DNA from: Candidatus Nitrosotenuis cloacae
Lineage (GTDB): Archaea > Thermoproteota > Nitrososphaeria > Nitrososphaerales > Nitrosopumilaceae
Direction: 5' to 3'
Length of the DNA stretch: 64,000 nucleotides
Assembly: GCF_026768455.1 (NCBI RefSeq)
Contig: NZ_JAPPVQ010000015.1
Location: forward strand, 1 to 64,000
In this document: piece after piece, positions 49,715-57,549 of the stretch
Layout: every line of letters starts with the position of its first letter
Numbering within the stretch: the first letter of the stretch is position 1
Program-made: the position numbers and the translations under genes
Notes under the pieces: generated by a model
The model's input: the letters and a program-made list of their open reading frames with translations, nothing else
Database searches by the model: none
Told to the model about the DNA's origin: nothing

Positions 49715-51325
49715 ATGCATTCTAAATTCTGGCTGTTTTCAATACTTATACTTGCGATATTCTCATTCAACCTGTCATTTGCGCAGCACCACGGCGGAAC
49801 GCAGGCCCCACCGGTCAGCTTTGGCGACAAAAAGGTGGCGCTAAACGTGGAACTAAACCCGCCTGACTTTGTCCCTGGTGCGGGTAGCATGGCAAACGTC
49901 AAGGTGCGATTCTTTGACAGCACGACCGACACAAACATAGAACAAGTCACATACCGCGTGCAGATTTATTCTGGAGACAATCTCTTGGCAAACCAGATAT
50001 TCTTTGACAAGGATGGTGAGCTGAACTTTAAGGTAAAGCCAATGTCTGGCTGCCAAGAAAAGGATCTCTGGCGCTGCACTACGTACGAGGGAGAAAAGGA
50101 TCTCATAGTCCCAAACGCTCTCACATCGTCCGGAAACGATCCTCCGATAATCAAGGGCCCGGTGTTTGACAAGAGCGGGACATACACGCTCAAAATCTCA
50201 ATACTTGGGGCAACAAATCCGAAAACCCAGACCGTCCAGGACATCGACTTTGAGGCTAGCATAAGCATTGCACAGGAGCAAAGACTCTCGCTGTCGACAC
50301 CACAAGGCAAGATTCCAGTTACGGTAAAGGCATTTCAGGATGATCTGACAAACCTGGAGTTCAACGAAGCAACAAAATCCCTCTCGTTTTCAATGCCATT
50401 CCACTGGGAGCACGCAGAGCATACTCCTCTTGTAAGAAACGACATCGAGTTCCCAAAGACATTTGCCCCATATCAGAATGTCAATAGTTTCAAGGGAACG
50501 GTAAACGGAATTCCGGTATTCCCAAGTAGCTTGCATTATGATCCTCACTCCAGTAGCGACACGAACATACTGCACTTTCTGGTATCTGGCGAGGAGCTAA
50601 AGATGTTGGCAAAAAAGATCGGCCCAGCACATTCGATGGACGTGGTGATAACGCCTGATTCCAACAGCGCGATAAAATCAACTGACATCAAGTTCTCAAA
50701 CGGCTACAAGGCTACCGTCTCGTATGATACAAGGTATGGTGCAAGCAGGGACGTGGCGTTTACATTGGTGTTTTTTGATTCTTCAGGCGCACTTGCAAAG
50801 GACATTCGATACGCATACAGCGTAAAGGACGCATCTGGAAACGAGTTTACGGTTAATACCGGCCGTAATCCGGACCTGATAGGAATTCCAGTTCCAAGCG
50901 GTGTGGATTCTAGGCTGATTACAATTCCATCAAAAGGAAGCTACGTGCTCCAGGTGGTACTTACTGGAAGGGGGTTGATTGATTTTGACTCGTTTGTTCT
51001 TGGAACTATGAAGTTTGACGTAGGTGATACAAAGCAGACAGCAGAACCTATGCCAGAGTCACAAATTCCAAGCTGGGTTAGAAACAACGCCAAATGGTGG
51101 GCCGACGGCACAATTGGCGACAAGGACTTTGTATCTGGTATCCAATTCCTCATAAAGCAGGGAATACTAAAGATCCCGCCTACCGCACCTGAAGGACCTG
51201 CATCTGAAGACATTCCTGCATGGGTGAAAAACAACGCCAAATGGTGGGCTGACGGTACCATTACCGACGACGACTTTATCAAGGGAATCCAGTTCCTGGT
51301 AAGCCGCGGAATAATCCGGGTGTAG
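49715..51325 (+). CDS. Large secreted protein with two C-terminal WVKN-type domains
   Basis: 536 aa. Signal peptide (1-23, FSILILAIFSFNLSFAQ). The N-terminal His-rich HHGG is followed by a beta-sandwich domain (about 35-190) and a second large beta region with possible metal sites (FHWEHAEHTP, SLHYDPHSSSD). Two copies of a 35-residue unit end the protein: IPSWVRNNAKWWADGTIGD and IPAWVKNNAKWWADGTITD, each followed by DF..GIQFL. The same unit opens the cupredoxin at 27143. An envelope or copper-related role is inferred. TATA-like box 21 nt before ATG. Confidence 0.78.
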   Translation: MHSKFWLFSILILAIFSFNLSFAQHHGGTQAPPVSFGDKKVALNVELNPPDFVPGAGSMANVKVRFFDSTTDTNIEQVTYRVQIYSGDNLLANQIFFDKDGELNFKVKPMSGCQEKDLWRCTTYEGEKDLIVPNALTSSGNDPPIIKGPVFDKSGTYTLKISILGATNPKTQTVQDIDFEASISIAQEQRLSLSTPQGKIPVTVKAFQDDLTNLEFNEATKSLSFSMPFHWEHAEHTPLVRNDIEFPKTFAPYQNVNSFKGTVNGIPVFPSSLHYDPHSSSDTNILHFLVSGEELKMLAKKIGPAHSMDVVITPDSNSAIKSTDIKFSNGYKATVSYDTRYGASRDVAFTLVFFDSSGALAKDIRYAYSVKDASGNEFTVNTGRNPDLIGIPVPSGVDSRLITIPSKGSYVLQVVLTGRGLIDFDSFVLGTMKFDVGDTKQTAEPMPESQIPSWVRNNAKWWADGTIGDKDFVSGIQFLIKQGILKIPPTAPEGPASEDIPAWVKNNAKWWADGTITDDDFIKGIQFLVSRGIIRV

Positions 51326-51380
51326 TGTTTTCAGAAACTCCAAACAACCTGTTTTAAATCACACATTTATGAAAAAATTC

Positions 51381-51524
51381 ATGATAACCCAAGGGGAAAA
51401 ACAGACGTGGGTCACGTGTAAAAAATGCAACGAAAAAAGCTCACTTTCATCATCCGATGTGACGCTGTATAGGGAGAACTGGTATCACCTTTCATGCTGG
51501 AAGGCACTTGTCGGCAAATTCTGA
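51381..51524 (+). CDS. Small zinc-binding protein (47 aa)
   Basis: ATG 51381 lies 21 nt after TTTTAAAT (51352-51359); an in-frame ATG at 51369 is too near the box. MITQGEKQTWVTCKKCNEKS continues to NWYHLSCWKALVGKF. C-x-x-C (13/16) and H-x-x-C (about 36/39) make a treble-clef or half-LIM type site. Function unknown. Confidence 0.6.
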   Translation: MITQGEKQTWVTCKKCNEKSSLSSSDVTLYRENWYHLSCWKALVGKF

Positions 51525-51558
51525 CCTGCCGCAAGACTGAATTTTTTATTCTAGAACA

Positions 51559-51888
51559 CTAGATTGCGTCCTTGTCTTCGGCGCCAGTCTTTATGTCGAC
51601 TGCGCGCAAAACCGGATGCACAAATATCTTGCCGATCGTCGCGTTTTCTCGGATTATCTTTATTGCCTCATCAACGTTGCCGTCCTGAACTATTATCTCC
51701 ACGACATACTTGTCGGAAAACTGCGGCACAAAGACTTCCATGCCCTTTGAGGCGTGAATCTCAGGAGGTGGGTTCTTACCTCGGCCGCGTTTCTTTGAGA
51801 CCGTCAGGCCACCTACGTTGATCTTCTTGAGTCCTTCGCTTACTGCCATTACCTCGTTTTTCGGTAGAATTATCTCGATTCGTATCAA
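51559..51888 (-). CDS. glnK: P-II nitrogen regulatory protein (GlnK-type)
   Basis: 109 aa. MIRIEIILPKNEVMAVSEGLKKINVGGLTVSKKRGRGKNPPPEIH continues into a T-loop and FVPQFSDKYVVEIIVQDG, then ENATIGKIFVHPVLRAVDIKTGA, the P-II C-signature region. The T-loop lacks the bacterial Tyr uridylylation site, as usual in archaea. It controls Amt by binding ATP/ADP and 2-oxoglutarate. Divergent from amt across tandem palindromes. Confidence 0.9.
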   Translation of the reverse strand: MIRIEIILPKNEVMAVSEGLKKINVGGLTVSKKRGRGKNPPPEIHASKGMEVFVPQFSDKYVVEIIVQDGNVDEAIKIIRENATIGKIFVHPVLRAVDIKTGAEDKDAI

Positions 51889-51941
51889 GCAGATCTACTA
51901 CTTTGGCACATGGTAAAAAATTTTTTTACGAACACTAGATC

Positions 51942-51970
51942 TGATAACATTGATTATCATTTGATAATCA
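51942..51970. promoter_or_regulatory. Tandem TGATWATCA palindromes between glnK and amt
   Basis: TGATTATCA (51951-51959) and TGATAATCA (51962-51970) flanked by TGATAACAT (51942-51950). Together they form GATTATCA-TT-TGATAATC. The block is about 21 nt from each gene's TATA-like box, farther than the motif lies at stress genes. Confidence 0.6.
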
Positions 51971-52022
51971 GTTCTGGTAATTTCCAGTCACGATTATATA
52001 GTAAAAAATTTTCGAAACGATT

Positions 52023-53306
52023 GTGCCAATAGATACTGGTGATACAGCCTGGATTCTGGTTGCTGGAAGTCTCGTACTATTGATGATTCCTGCGCTGGGG
52101 CTCTTTGAGGCAGGTCTGCTTCGAAGGAAAAACACGGTTTCTATTTTCATGCAGATATTTTTCGGACTTGCGCTTCTCAGCGTCATGTGGTTCGTATTTG
52201 GATTCAGTCTCGTGTTTGGACCTGACACCGGCGGAATAGCTGGCAACCTTGACTATGTGTTTTTGAAGAATGTTCCATGGGATGACTCGCTTTCGTTTGC
52301 ACCAACCATACCTGGGGTGCTGTTTGCAAAGTTCCAGCTTATGTTTGCCGCAATTACGCCCCTGTTGCTGACAGGTGTAATTGCAGAGAGGATGAAGTTT
52401 TCAGCTTTCATACTGTTTATCGCAGCCTGGTCCGTTCTGATATACTACCCGCTGACCCACTGGGTGTGGGGTGGCGGATGGCTAGGAGACATGGGTGTAT
52501 TTGACTTCGCAGGGGGAATAGTAATCCACACCAGCGTCGGAATGGGCGCACTTGCAGCCGCGCTGGTACTTGGCAGGAGAAGAAACTACGGTCCTGCCAT
52601 AATGGTGCCTCACAGCATACCTATTGCGGTATTGGGTTCGTCACTACTCTGGCTTGGCTGGTTTGGATTTAACGCAGGAAGCGCACTGTCGTCAGGTGGA
52701 GTTGCGGGAAACACCGTCATTGTAACTCACATGGCCTCGTCGGTTTCCGCCCTGATCTGGGTCGGACTTTCGTGGATGAGAACAGGAAAACCGAGCGTGG
52801 TTGCGGCAATTAACGGCGCAATTGCGGGGCTGGCAGGAATCACGCCGGCTTCCGGATACGTAAGTGTGGAACATTCGTTCATTATAGGAATTGCAATAGG
52901 TCTTGCCTCTTACTGCGGCGTCCTGCTGATAAAGGATAGGCTGAAAATAGACGACGCCCTTGACGTAAGTTCTGTTCACGGGATAGCTGGAATCATCGGC
53001 TCTCTGGCAATCGGAATATTTGCATCGGCTGCAATAAATCCTTCTGGACCAAACGGGCTGCTCTTTACAGGTGATCCCACACAGCTTTTGATTCAGGCAA
53101 TGGGCGTGGGTGTTGCAGCCATACTAGGGTTCGGAGGAACATATGCCATACTTAAAGTGCTAAACTTTATCATCGGAATACGCGTGTCAAAGGAGGTCGA
53201 GGACATCGGCCTTGACATTGGAGAGCACGCAGAGCAGGCATATGCAGACGAAGAAGAATTCAAGCTGGACGAAGAAATACACAAACCGCACAAACAGTCT
53301 AATTAA
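52023..53306 (+). CDS. amt: Ammonium transporter
   Basis: 427 aa from GTG 52023 (TATA GATTATATAG 21 nt upstream). Eleven TM helices. Signature DFAGGIVIHTSVGMGALAAAL with the first pore His, and DVSSVHGIAGIIGSLAIG with the second. AIMVPHSIPIAVLGSSLLWLGWFGFNAGSAL is the TM6 family core (in two parts). The C-terminal cytoplasmic tail is acidic with His. It imports ammonium, the energy substrate and nitrogen source; regulated by the adjacent GlnK. Confidence 0.95.
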   Translation: MPIDTGDTAWILVAGSLVLLMIPALGLFEAGLLRRKNTVSIFMQIFFGLALLSVMWFVFGFSLVFGPDTGGIAGNLDYVFLKNVPWDDSLSFAPTIPGVLFAKFQLMFAAITPLLLTGVIAERMKFSAFILFIAAWSVLIYYPLTHWVWGGGWLGDMGVFDFAGGIVIHTSVGMGALAAALVLGRRRNYGPAIMVPHSIPIAVLGSSLLWLGWFGFNAGSALSSGGVAGNTVIVTHMASSVSALIWVGLSWMRTGKPSVVAAINGAIAGLAGITPASGYVSVEHSFIIGIAIGLASYCGVLLIKDRLKIDDALDVSSVHGIAGIIGSLAIGIFASAAINPSGPNGLLFTGDPTQLLIQAMGVGVAAILGFGGTYAILKVLNFIIGIRVSKEVEDIGLDIGEHAEQAYADEEEFKLDEEIHKPHKQSN

Positions 53307-53326
53307 ACTCTAAGGCTAACCTGTGT

Positions 53327-53746
53327 ATGGTAAAGATCTCCGATGAGATACTGCAGCTAATAATTAGGGAGCAGGAGGTGGTGTTTGTTGGAACCGTTGA
53401 CAGGTTAGGCATCCCAAACATCTCGCCGCGTAACGTGATTGCAATACTGGATGACGAAAAGATAGTCTTTGCTGACGCGTTTATGAACAAGACATATTCC
53501 AACATGAAATCGTGGTCACATGTAACTGTAGCAATAGTGGACAAGGCAAACAGGGGTGGATTTCAGCTAAAAGGCACCGCCGAGGAGATAACTGACCCTC
53601 AGCTGGTATTGCAGGCTACAAAGAAGCTAAGGGACTTGGGATTCACTACTGGGCCGACAATGGTGTGGGCCTTGAACGTGCAGGAGATCTACTCTATAAA
53701 GCCAAGCGAGTCATCAAAGAACCCACTGATTCCCGCATATGGTTGA
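53327..53746 (+). CDS. Pyridoxamine-5'-phosphate-oxidase-like FMN-binding protein
   Basis: 139 aa. Split-barrel: ILQLIIREQEVVFVGTVDRLGIPNISPRNVIAILDD, NKTYSNMKSWSHVTVAIVDKANRGGFQLKGTAEEI in consecutive parts. Paralogue of 23605-24081. TATA-like TAATTAAACT about 19 nt upstream. Followed by a C2H2 gene with a TGAAAATC promoter, as at the first locus. Confidence 0.82.
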   Translation: MVKISDEILQLIIREQEVVFVGTVDRLGIPNISPRNVIAILDDEKIVFADAFMNKTYSNMKSWSHVTVAIVDKANRGGFQLKGTAEEITDPQLVLQATKKLRDLGFTTGPTMVWALNVQEIYSIKPSESSKNPLIPAYG

Positions 53747-53777
53747 CCGCTCCGTTTTACAGCACAGTTATCGGATC

Positions 53778-53803
53778 TGAAAATCGGCAATCGATTCAAA
53801 TAA
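53778..53803 (+). promoter_or_regulatory. TGAAAATC motif plus TATA box of the C2H2 gene
   Basis: TGAAAATCG (53778-53786), about 8 nt, then TTCAAATAA (53795-53803), then ATG 53818. Confidence 0.4.
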
Positions 53804-53817
53804 AAAAATCACCCACT

Positions 53818-53949
53818 ATGTGCGTGGAAAAGATAATCTGCCCATACTGCGAGTCGGAATTTCAAAGCAAGGACGATCTTTCAAAGCACATAGACCGAAT
53901 TCATGGTGATTCTGGACTCCTAGAAGGGGATACCAGAAAGTATCGGTGA
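53818..53949 (+). CDS. Small C2H2 zinc-finger protein (43 aa)
   Basis: ATG 53818 to TGA 53947-53949. MCVEKIICPYCESEFQSKDD then LSKHIDRIHG gives C8-x2-C11-x12-H24-x4-H29, a classical C2H2 finger. A longer frame upstream (from 53665) overlaps the FMN-binding gene and is not needed. Nucleic-acid binding is expected. Confidence 0.7.
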   Translation: MCVEKIICPYCESEFQSKDDLSKHIDRIHGDSGLLEGDTRKYR

Positions 53950-54509
53950 TGCGTGTGATCTTATTCCTTGTTGCCTTGTTGCTGTCTACGCCGTTGGCTG
54001 TCGTGTACGCAGAATCGATTCAGCCAGTACAGCACTCAGATATTGCGGAGCTGATGATGAAAAAACACTCCTTGGCAGTAGATGGGCGCGATTTTATCAT
54101 ATTTTACAAGTTAAGCACGATTGGAGGTGTTGGGGAGAGTACATCGGAGGATCATACCGCAAGGATCGTGTCCATGGAAATAGACAAAGAAGACACATCG
54201 CTTGTAGTGGATATCGAGAACGTCATGCAGGATGATATAATGTCAATAAAGTTCCCAAAGGAGATGCTTTCAGCAGAAGGAAACAAGTTTGTAGTCCTAA
54301 CTGATGGAAAGGAGAAAAAATACGAATACTATACCCAGGAGAACTCAACGGGAATAGTATTCGTGCTGCCAAGTGGCACCTCACGAGTGGAAATAATTGG
54401 GACACACGTCATACCGGAATTCCAGTACGTCCTGCTGATTCTAGCTGCAATCACATCTGTCATACTGGTTGGAAGCAGAATGAAACGGGCAAGTTATCAA
54501 ACGTGGTAA
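53949..54509 (+). CDS. Secreted protein with PEF-type C-terminal anchor
   Basis: 186 aa from ATG 53949, which overlaps the C2H2 stop. Signal peptide VILFLVALLLSTPLAVVYA. A beta-rich mature domain follows. The C-terminus HVIPEFQYVLLILAAITSVI then VGSRMKR has Pro-Glu-Phe, a hydrophobic helix and a basic end, the layout of PEFG-CTERM sorting signals known in Nitrosopumilus (here PEFQ). It is probably processed and attached at the cell surface. Confidence 0.72.
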   Translation: MRVILFLVALLLSTPLAVVYAESIQPVQHSDIAELMMKKHSLAVDGRDFIIFYKLSTIGGVGESTSEDHTARIVSMEIDKEDTSLVVDIENVMQDDIMSIKFPKEMLSAEGNKFVVLTDGKEKKYEYYTQENSTGIVFVLPSGTSRVEIIGTHVIPEFQYVLLILAAITSVILVGSRMKRASYQTW

Positions 54510-54549
54510 TTGAGCTGCCGTTTTTATTAAAAACTGGATACGTGTCTAC

Positions 54550-55398
54550 ATGTCAATAAAAGAGATAATGAAAAAGCCAATCACAATAGGTAATGATTCC
54601 ACCATGCATGATGCGCTGAGAAAAATCCTTCAGCATAACATAAGTCGGGTGCTTGTCACAGATGACACCGGAGCTCCAACATGGATTGTAACAGAAAAGG
54701 ATCTCGGATTCTTTTTGCTTGCAGATAAAAGCGAGAAAAGCCTAGATCAGATCCCGCTTTCGACAATTAAAAAACCGATAATCTCTGTTGGCCATGTTGC
54801 CAGCATCAAAGACTCGGCGTCCGTACTTTTGAGCAAAAACATAGGCTCGCTTGGGATAAGCAACAGTGAGGGGGTTATCTCTGGAATTATCACAAAGACG
54901 GATCTGACTAGGTACTACATTGATCACTTTGTGGGCAAAAAAAGGGTAGGCGACGTCATGACCGTGTCGTACGTGTCGATGCATTCGGAAGACTCACTGG
55001 ACAAGGTCATATCTGAAATGCTAAAGCAAAAGGTGTCACGAATTATCCTAAAGGACGCCTCGGATATTCCGGAGGGAATAATGACGTTCCGTGATATCTT
55101 TAGGATTTCGTTAACTCTGGGAGGGGAGGAAAAGATAGTGGACAATGTGGATCCTACCATATCTGTTGTATTTCCAAGAAAGGGGTTTGTTTCTGATTCC
55201 GGATTTGGCGGCACAATTTTGGCAAAAGAATTGATGCAAAAAAACATAGTTTCAGTAGACTATGACGACGATCTTGTTACAGGTTGTGCCGAGATTATTG
55301 AGAGTAATGTCCATGGAGTTGGCGTTCTGATCAACGACAAGCTGTCGGGAATACTAAGCAAAACCGATGTGATGAAGGCAATAACCCAGATTGGCTGA
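54550..55398 (+). CDS. Tetra-CBS-domain protein
   Basis: 282 aa. Four CBS units: ITIGNDSTMHDALRKIL...WIVTEKDLGFFL, ISVGHVASIKDSASVLL...GIITKTDLTRYY, SMHSEDSLDKVISEML...GIMTFRDIF, and VSVDYDDDLVTGCAEII...GILSKTDVMKAI. A TTTTTATTAAAA TATA-like region lies before the ATG, without a TGAWAATC motif. Nucleotide sensor; the partner is unknown. Confidence 0.87.
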   Translation: MSIKEIMKKPITIGNDSTMHDALRKILQHNISRVLVTDDTGAPTWIVTEKDLGFFLLADKSEKSLDQIPLSTIKKPIISVGHVASIKDSASVLLSKNIGSLGISNSEGVISGIITKTDLTRYYIDHFVGKKRVGDVMTVSYVSMHSEDSLDKVISEMLKQKVSRIILKDASDIPEGIMTFRDIFRISLTLGGEEKIVDNVDPTISVVFPRKGFVSDSGFGGTILAKELMQKNIVSVDYDDDLVTGCAEIIESNVHGVGVLINDKLSGILSKTDVMKAITQIG

Positions 55399-55455
55399 TC
55401 GCAATTTACGTGTGACAAGAAGCAACTATCAGTTACACGATTTCACAAAATGATT

Positions 55456-56268
55456 TTATGGATACTCTTCCATCTTGTCTGAAAGTAAGGCAAGGCATAT
55501 GTCCCACGGACTGATTGCGTGACCTTTGAACACCACGTACGGGTGCATCATACCAAACATTATGCTTGAAAGTTCGTTTACCATTAGGTCCTTTGATATG
55601 ACCTTTGCATATTCCAGACCAAAGTTGGTTATGGGCAAATTCAAAAAGTCCGCAGTATGTTTCAGATATTCAAAATCGGTTACGATTTTTTCTATGATTA
55701 TTCTGTCACTTATGAACTGGTTGGTATTCTCAAGTAGAATTTTGCGAGTTTGATGCTTTAGCATCATGTTTATTATGTCGCCTACAGTTGCGTCCATCTT
55801 AAATGTGAGAGTTTTTTTCTCTGGAATCTCCGAGATCTTCATGTCCGTCATGGATATCTTGCCTACCTCCAACAGCTTGCGGGCAGAAATTACGGAATAT
55901 CCACCCAACGCATTTGGAATTATTGAAAATGCACGGCCCGTCCTCTTCCAATCCTCTATTATTTCTCTGATCTTCGTGGTGCCGGACACCTTTGTCACCT
56001 CTCTTGACATTATACCATCAATGGTGCTCTCAAACATGCTCTTTGACGGATTTGATAGCACCTTTTCAATAATCTCGCGTCCTCCGACTATTCCGATGGG
56101 CTCGTTGTTGTCGCCTGTCACTACTAGCGAATCTGTCATCGATTCTAGGTATGGAACAAGTAGACCGACAGCCTCATCCACCTTGGCATGTCGTTGTATG
56201 CTCACGCATGGGGCAGTTGTCATAGATACAGGTAAAAGGGAGCGTAGCGTGCACTCAGAGATCTTCAT
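55456..56268 (-). CDS. CBS-domain protein (degenerate tetra-CBS)
   Basis: 270 aa. Units such as CVSIQRHAKVDEAVGLLVPYLESMTDSLVVTGD and GIVGGREIIEKVL, then TKVSGTTKIREIIEDWKRTG, LTFKMDATVGDIINMMLKHQTRKILLE and a C-terminal half with FLNLPITNFGLEYAKVISKDLMVNEL. The CBS motifs are weaker than in neighbours. Promoter with TGATAATCA 8 nt before the TATA-like box. Confidence 0.78.
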   Translation of the reverse strand: MKISECTLRSLLPVSMTTAPCVSIQRHAKVDEAVGLLVPYLESMTDSLVVTGDNNEPIGIVGGREIIEKVLSNPSKSMFESTIDGIMSREVTKVSGTTKIREIIEDWKRTGRAFSIIPNALGGYSVISARKLLEVGKISMTDMKISEIPEKKTLTFKMDATVGDIINMMLKHQTRKILLENTNQFISDRIIIEKIVTDFEYLKHTADFLNLPITNFGLEYAKVISKDLMVNELSSIMFGMMHPYVVFKGHAISPWDICLALLSDKMEEYP

Positions 56269-56288
56269 GGTTACCTCTGCTCAAAATT

Positions 56289-56315
56289 GAGTTTTAACTG
56301 ATAGTCTGATTATCA
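56289..56315 (-). promoter_or_regulatory. TGATAATCA motif plus TATA box of the CBS gene
   Basis: On the minus strand TGATAATCA (56307-56315), 8 nt, then GTTAAAACTC (56289-56298), then ATG at 56268. Confidence 0.5.
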
Positions 56316-56504
56316 ACCATGGGAACACGTAGAATTTGTGAGCATTCCTTTAATCGTTGGAATGCGTACTCGTGATAGTGTGTGGGACGATCTTTTGTCG
56401 GGCTGGTACCTGACATCATGTGAACCCGCTCACAAAGTTTTAACTCGATAGAATATGGTGGTAAAAGCTCAGTCAATCTTATAGATTTGGTATGGTAAAT
56501 CTGT

Positions 56505-56621
56505 GCGTAAGATGATTCTTACACGCGTGGGTCACTGGCATGCATAAAGTATTGGTTAGCAAACATTGGTCTACCAGCCTGTTGCTATTGGCATTTTCAA
56601 GAACGTGCCAGTGACTTTTTT
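56505..56621 (+). ncRNA. Candidate structured RNA with promoter and T-run end
   Basis: CTTATAGAT (about 56479-56487) is a TATA-like box. Downstream are a hairpin GTAAGA/TCTTAC (about 56509-56524) and a larger element closed by GTCACTGGCA (56531-56540) and TGCCAGTGAC (56606-56615), perfectly complementary. The 65-nt interior holds further pairs (AGCAA/TTGCT; TGG/CCA). It is followed by TTTTTT (56616-56621). No sensible ORF. It lies at the edge of the AT-rich island. RNA family unknown. Confidence 0.45.
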
Positions 56622-56705
56622 CAACACCTTCAGGTTGAATGTGAAATCCTCTCAATTAAGGCCAATTAATGAATTAGAGCATTTCATATTTGATCTAATG
56701 TTCGC

Positions 56706-57485
56706 TCAGAGAATTTTCTTGTGTTTGTAAAGTGCGTATATGACAATCCAATATCCTGCATACCATAACAAATTGACTGGATGATCTAAGGTGTATCCGT
56801 ATTCTGTTTCAATATAGTAATAAATTAAATCTGCCGCAGAGAATGGAATTATTCCAAAAAGTAACAAAAGCCATGCTTTACCCAAAACTCCCTGACGAAA
56901 GACGCTTGCCCCATAGATTGTCATTGTAAGTGCAATTGATGATACAGCAATATAGTAAATTGATAGAAAGAATTGCGCATCTCGCTCTGTTCCCCACGCT
57001 AGATTTAGATAAAGTATCATTATTGCAATTGGCAAAGTACTCATCCATATGATTGTCTTTGGGTTAAACTTCGTTCTAAAAAATGAAATATTCAAAACTA
57101 AATGAACTAAAACAAGAGGGTAAAATGGAATGAAAAATAAATCTGCAACAGATGGAAATGCCGGTTCTCCGAGTACGTAGTCGTATAGAATAAAGAGTAT
57201 TTCTCCTATTCCTGCACAAACATATGCAATTGCCAAACACAAATACGCTCTAAAGAAAATCTTTGAAAAAATATATCTGGTCGCTATTGTTGCTGCAGCT
57301 ATTCCTGTTATTAGCGGACTTGCAATTGAAAAAATAGATGTAGCTAATTCAAAATCTTCTGAACCAAGAAAAAAATAACCACCAAAATGAAATGAAATTG
57401 CGCTTGCTATTATTAATGTAATAATTTTGAGACTGATTGGACTATCAATCTTGTCTGGAACCACTTCCGGAGTGTTTTTTGACAT
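56706..57485 (-). CDS. Multi-pass membrane protein, sensor-domain-like
   Basis: 259 aa with about eight TM helices. GEPAFPSVADLFFIPFYPLVLVHLV matches a Pro-Ser-x-Ala-Asp loop seen in membrane sensor domains of some signalling proteins, here without any kinase or cyclase. AT-rich codons. TATA-like GCTTAAAAG (complement about 57508-57516) is 21 nt before ATG. Function unknown. First gene of the island. Confidence 0.65.
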   Translation of the reverse strand: MSKNTPEVVPDKIDSPISLKIITLIIASAISFHFGGYFFLGSEDFELATSIFSIASPLITGIAAATIATRYIFSKIFFRAYLCLAIAYVCAGIGEILFILYDYVLGEPAFPSVADLFFIPFYPLVLVHLVLNISFFRTKFNPKTIIWMSTLPIAIMILYLNLAWGTERDAQFFLSIYYIAVSSIALTMTIYGASVFRQGVLGKAWLLLLFGIIPFSAADLIYYYIETEYGYTLDHPVNLLWYAGYWIVIYALYKHKKIL

Positions 57486-57549
57486 AAAGAAACTGCGTTA
57501 ATGTATCTTTTAAGCAATTTTTTTATTGTGTAATTAGACATCTTTGCTA

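Noticed and set aside
53665-53817. N-terminal extension of the C2H2 protein
   Set aside because: It runs inside the FMN-binding gene in another frame; promoter elements place the start at 53818.
56294-56476. 60-codon minus-strand ORF upstream of the CBS gene
   Set aside because: It overlaps the CBS promoter motif and TATA box, and the product has no recognisable feature.
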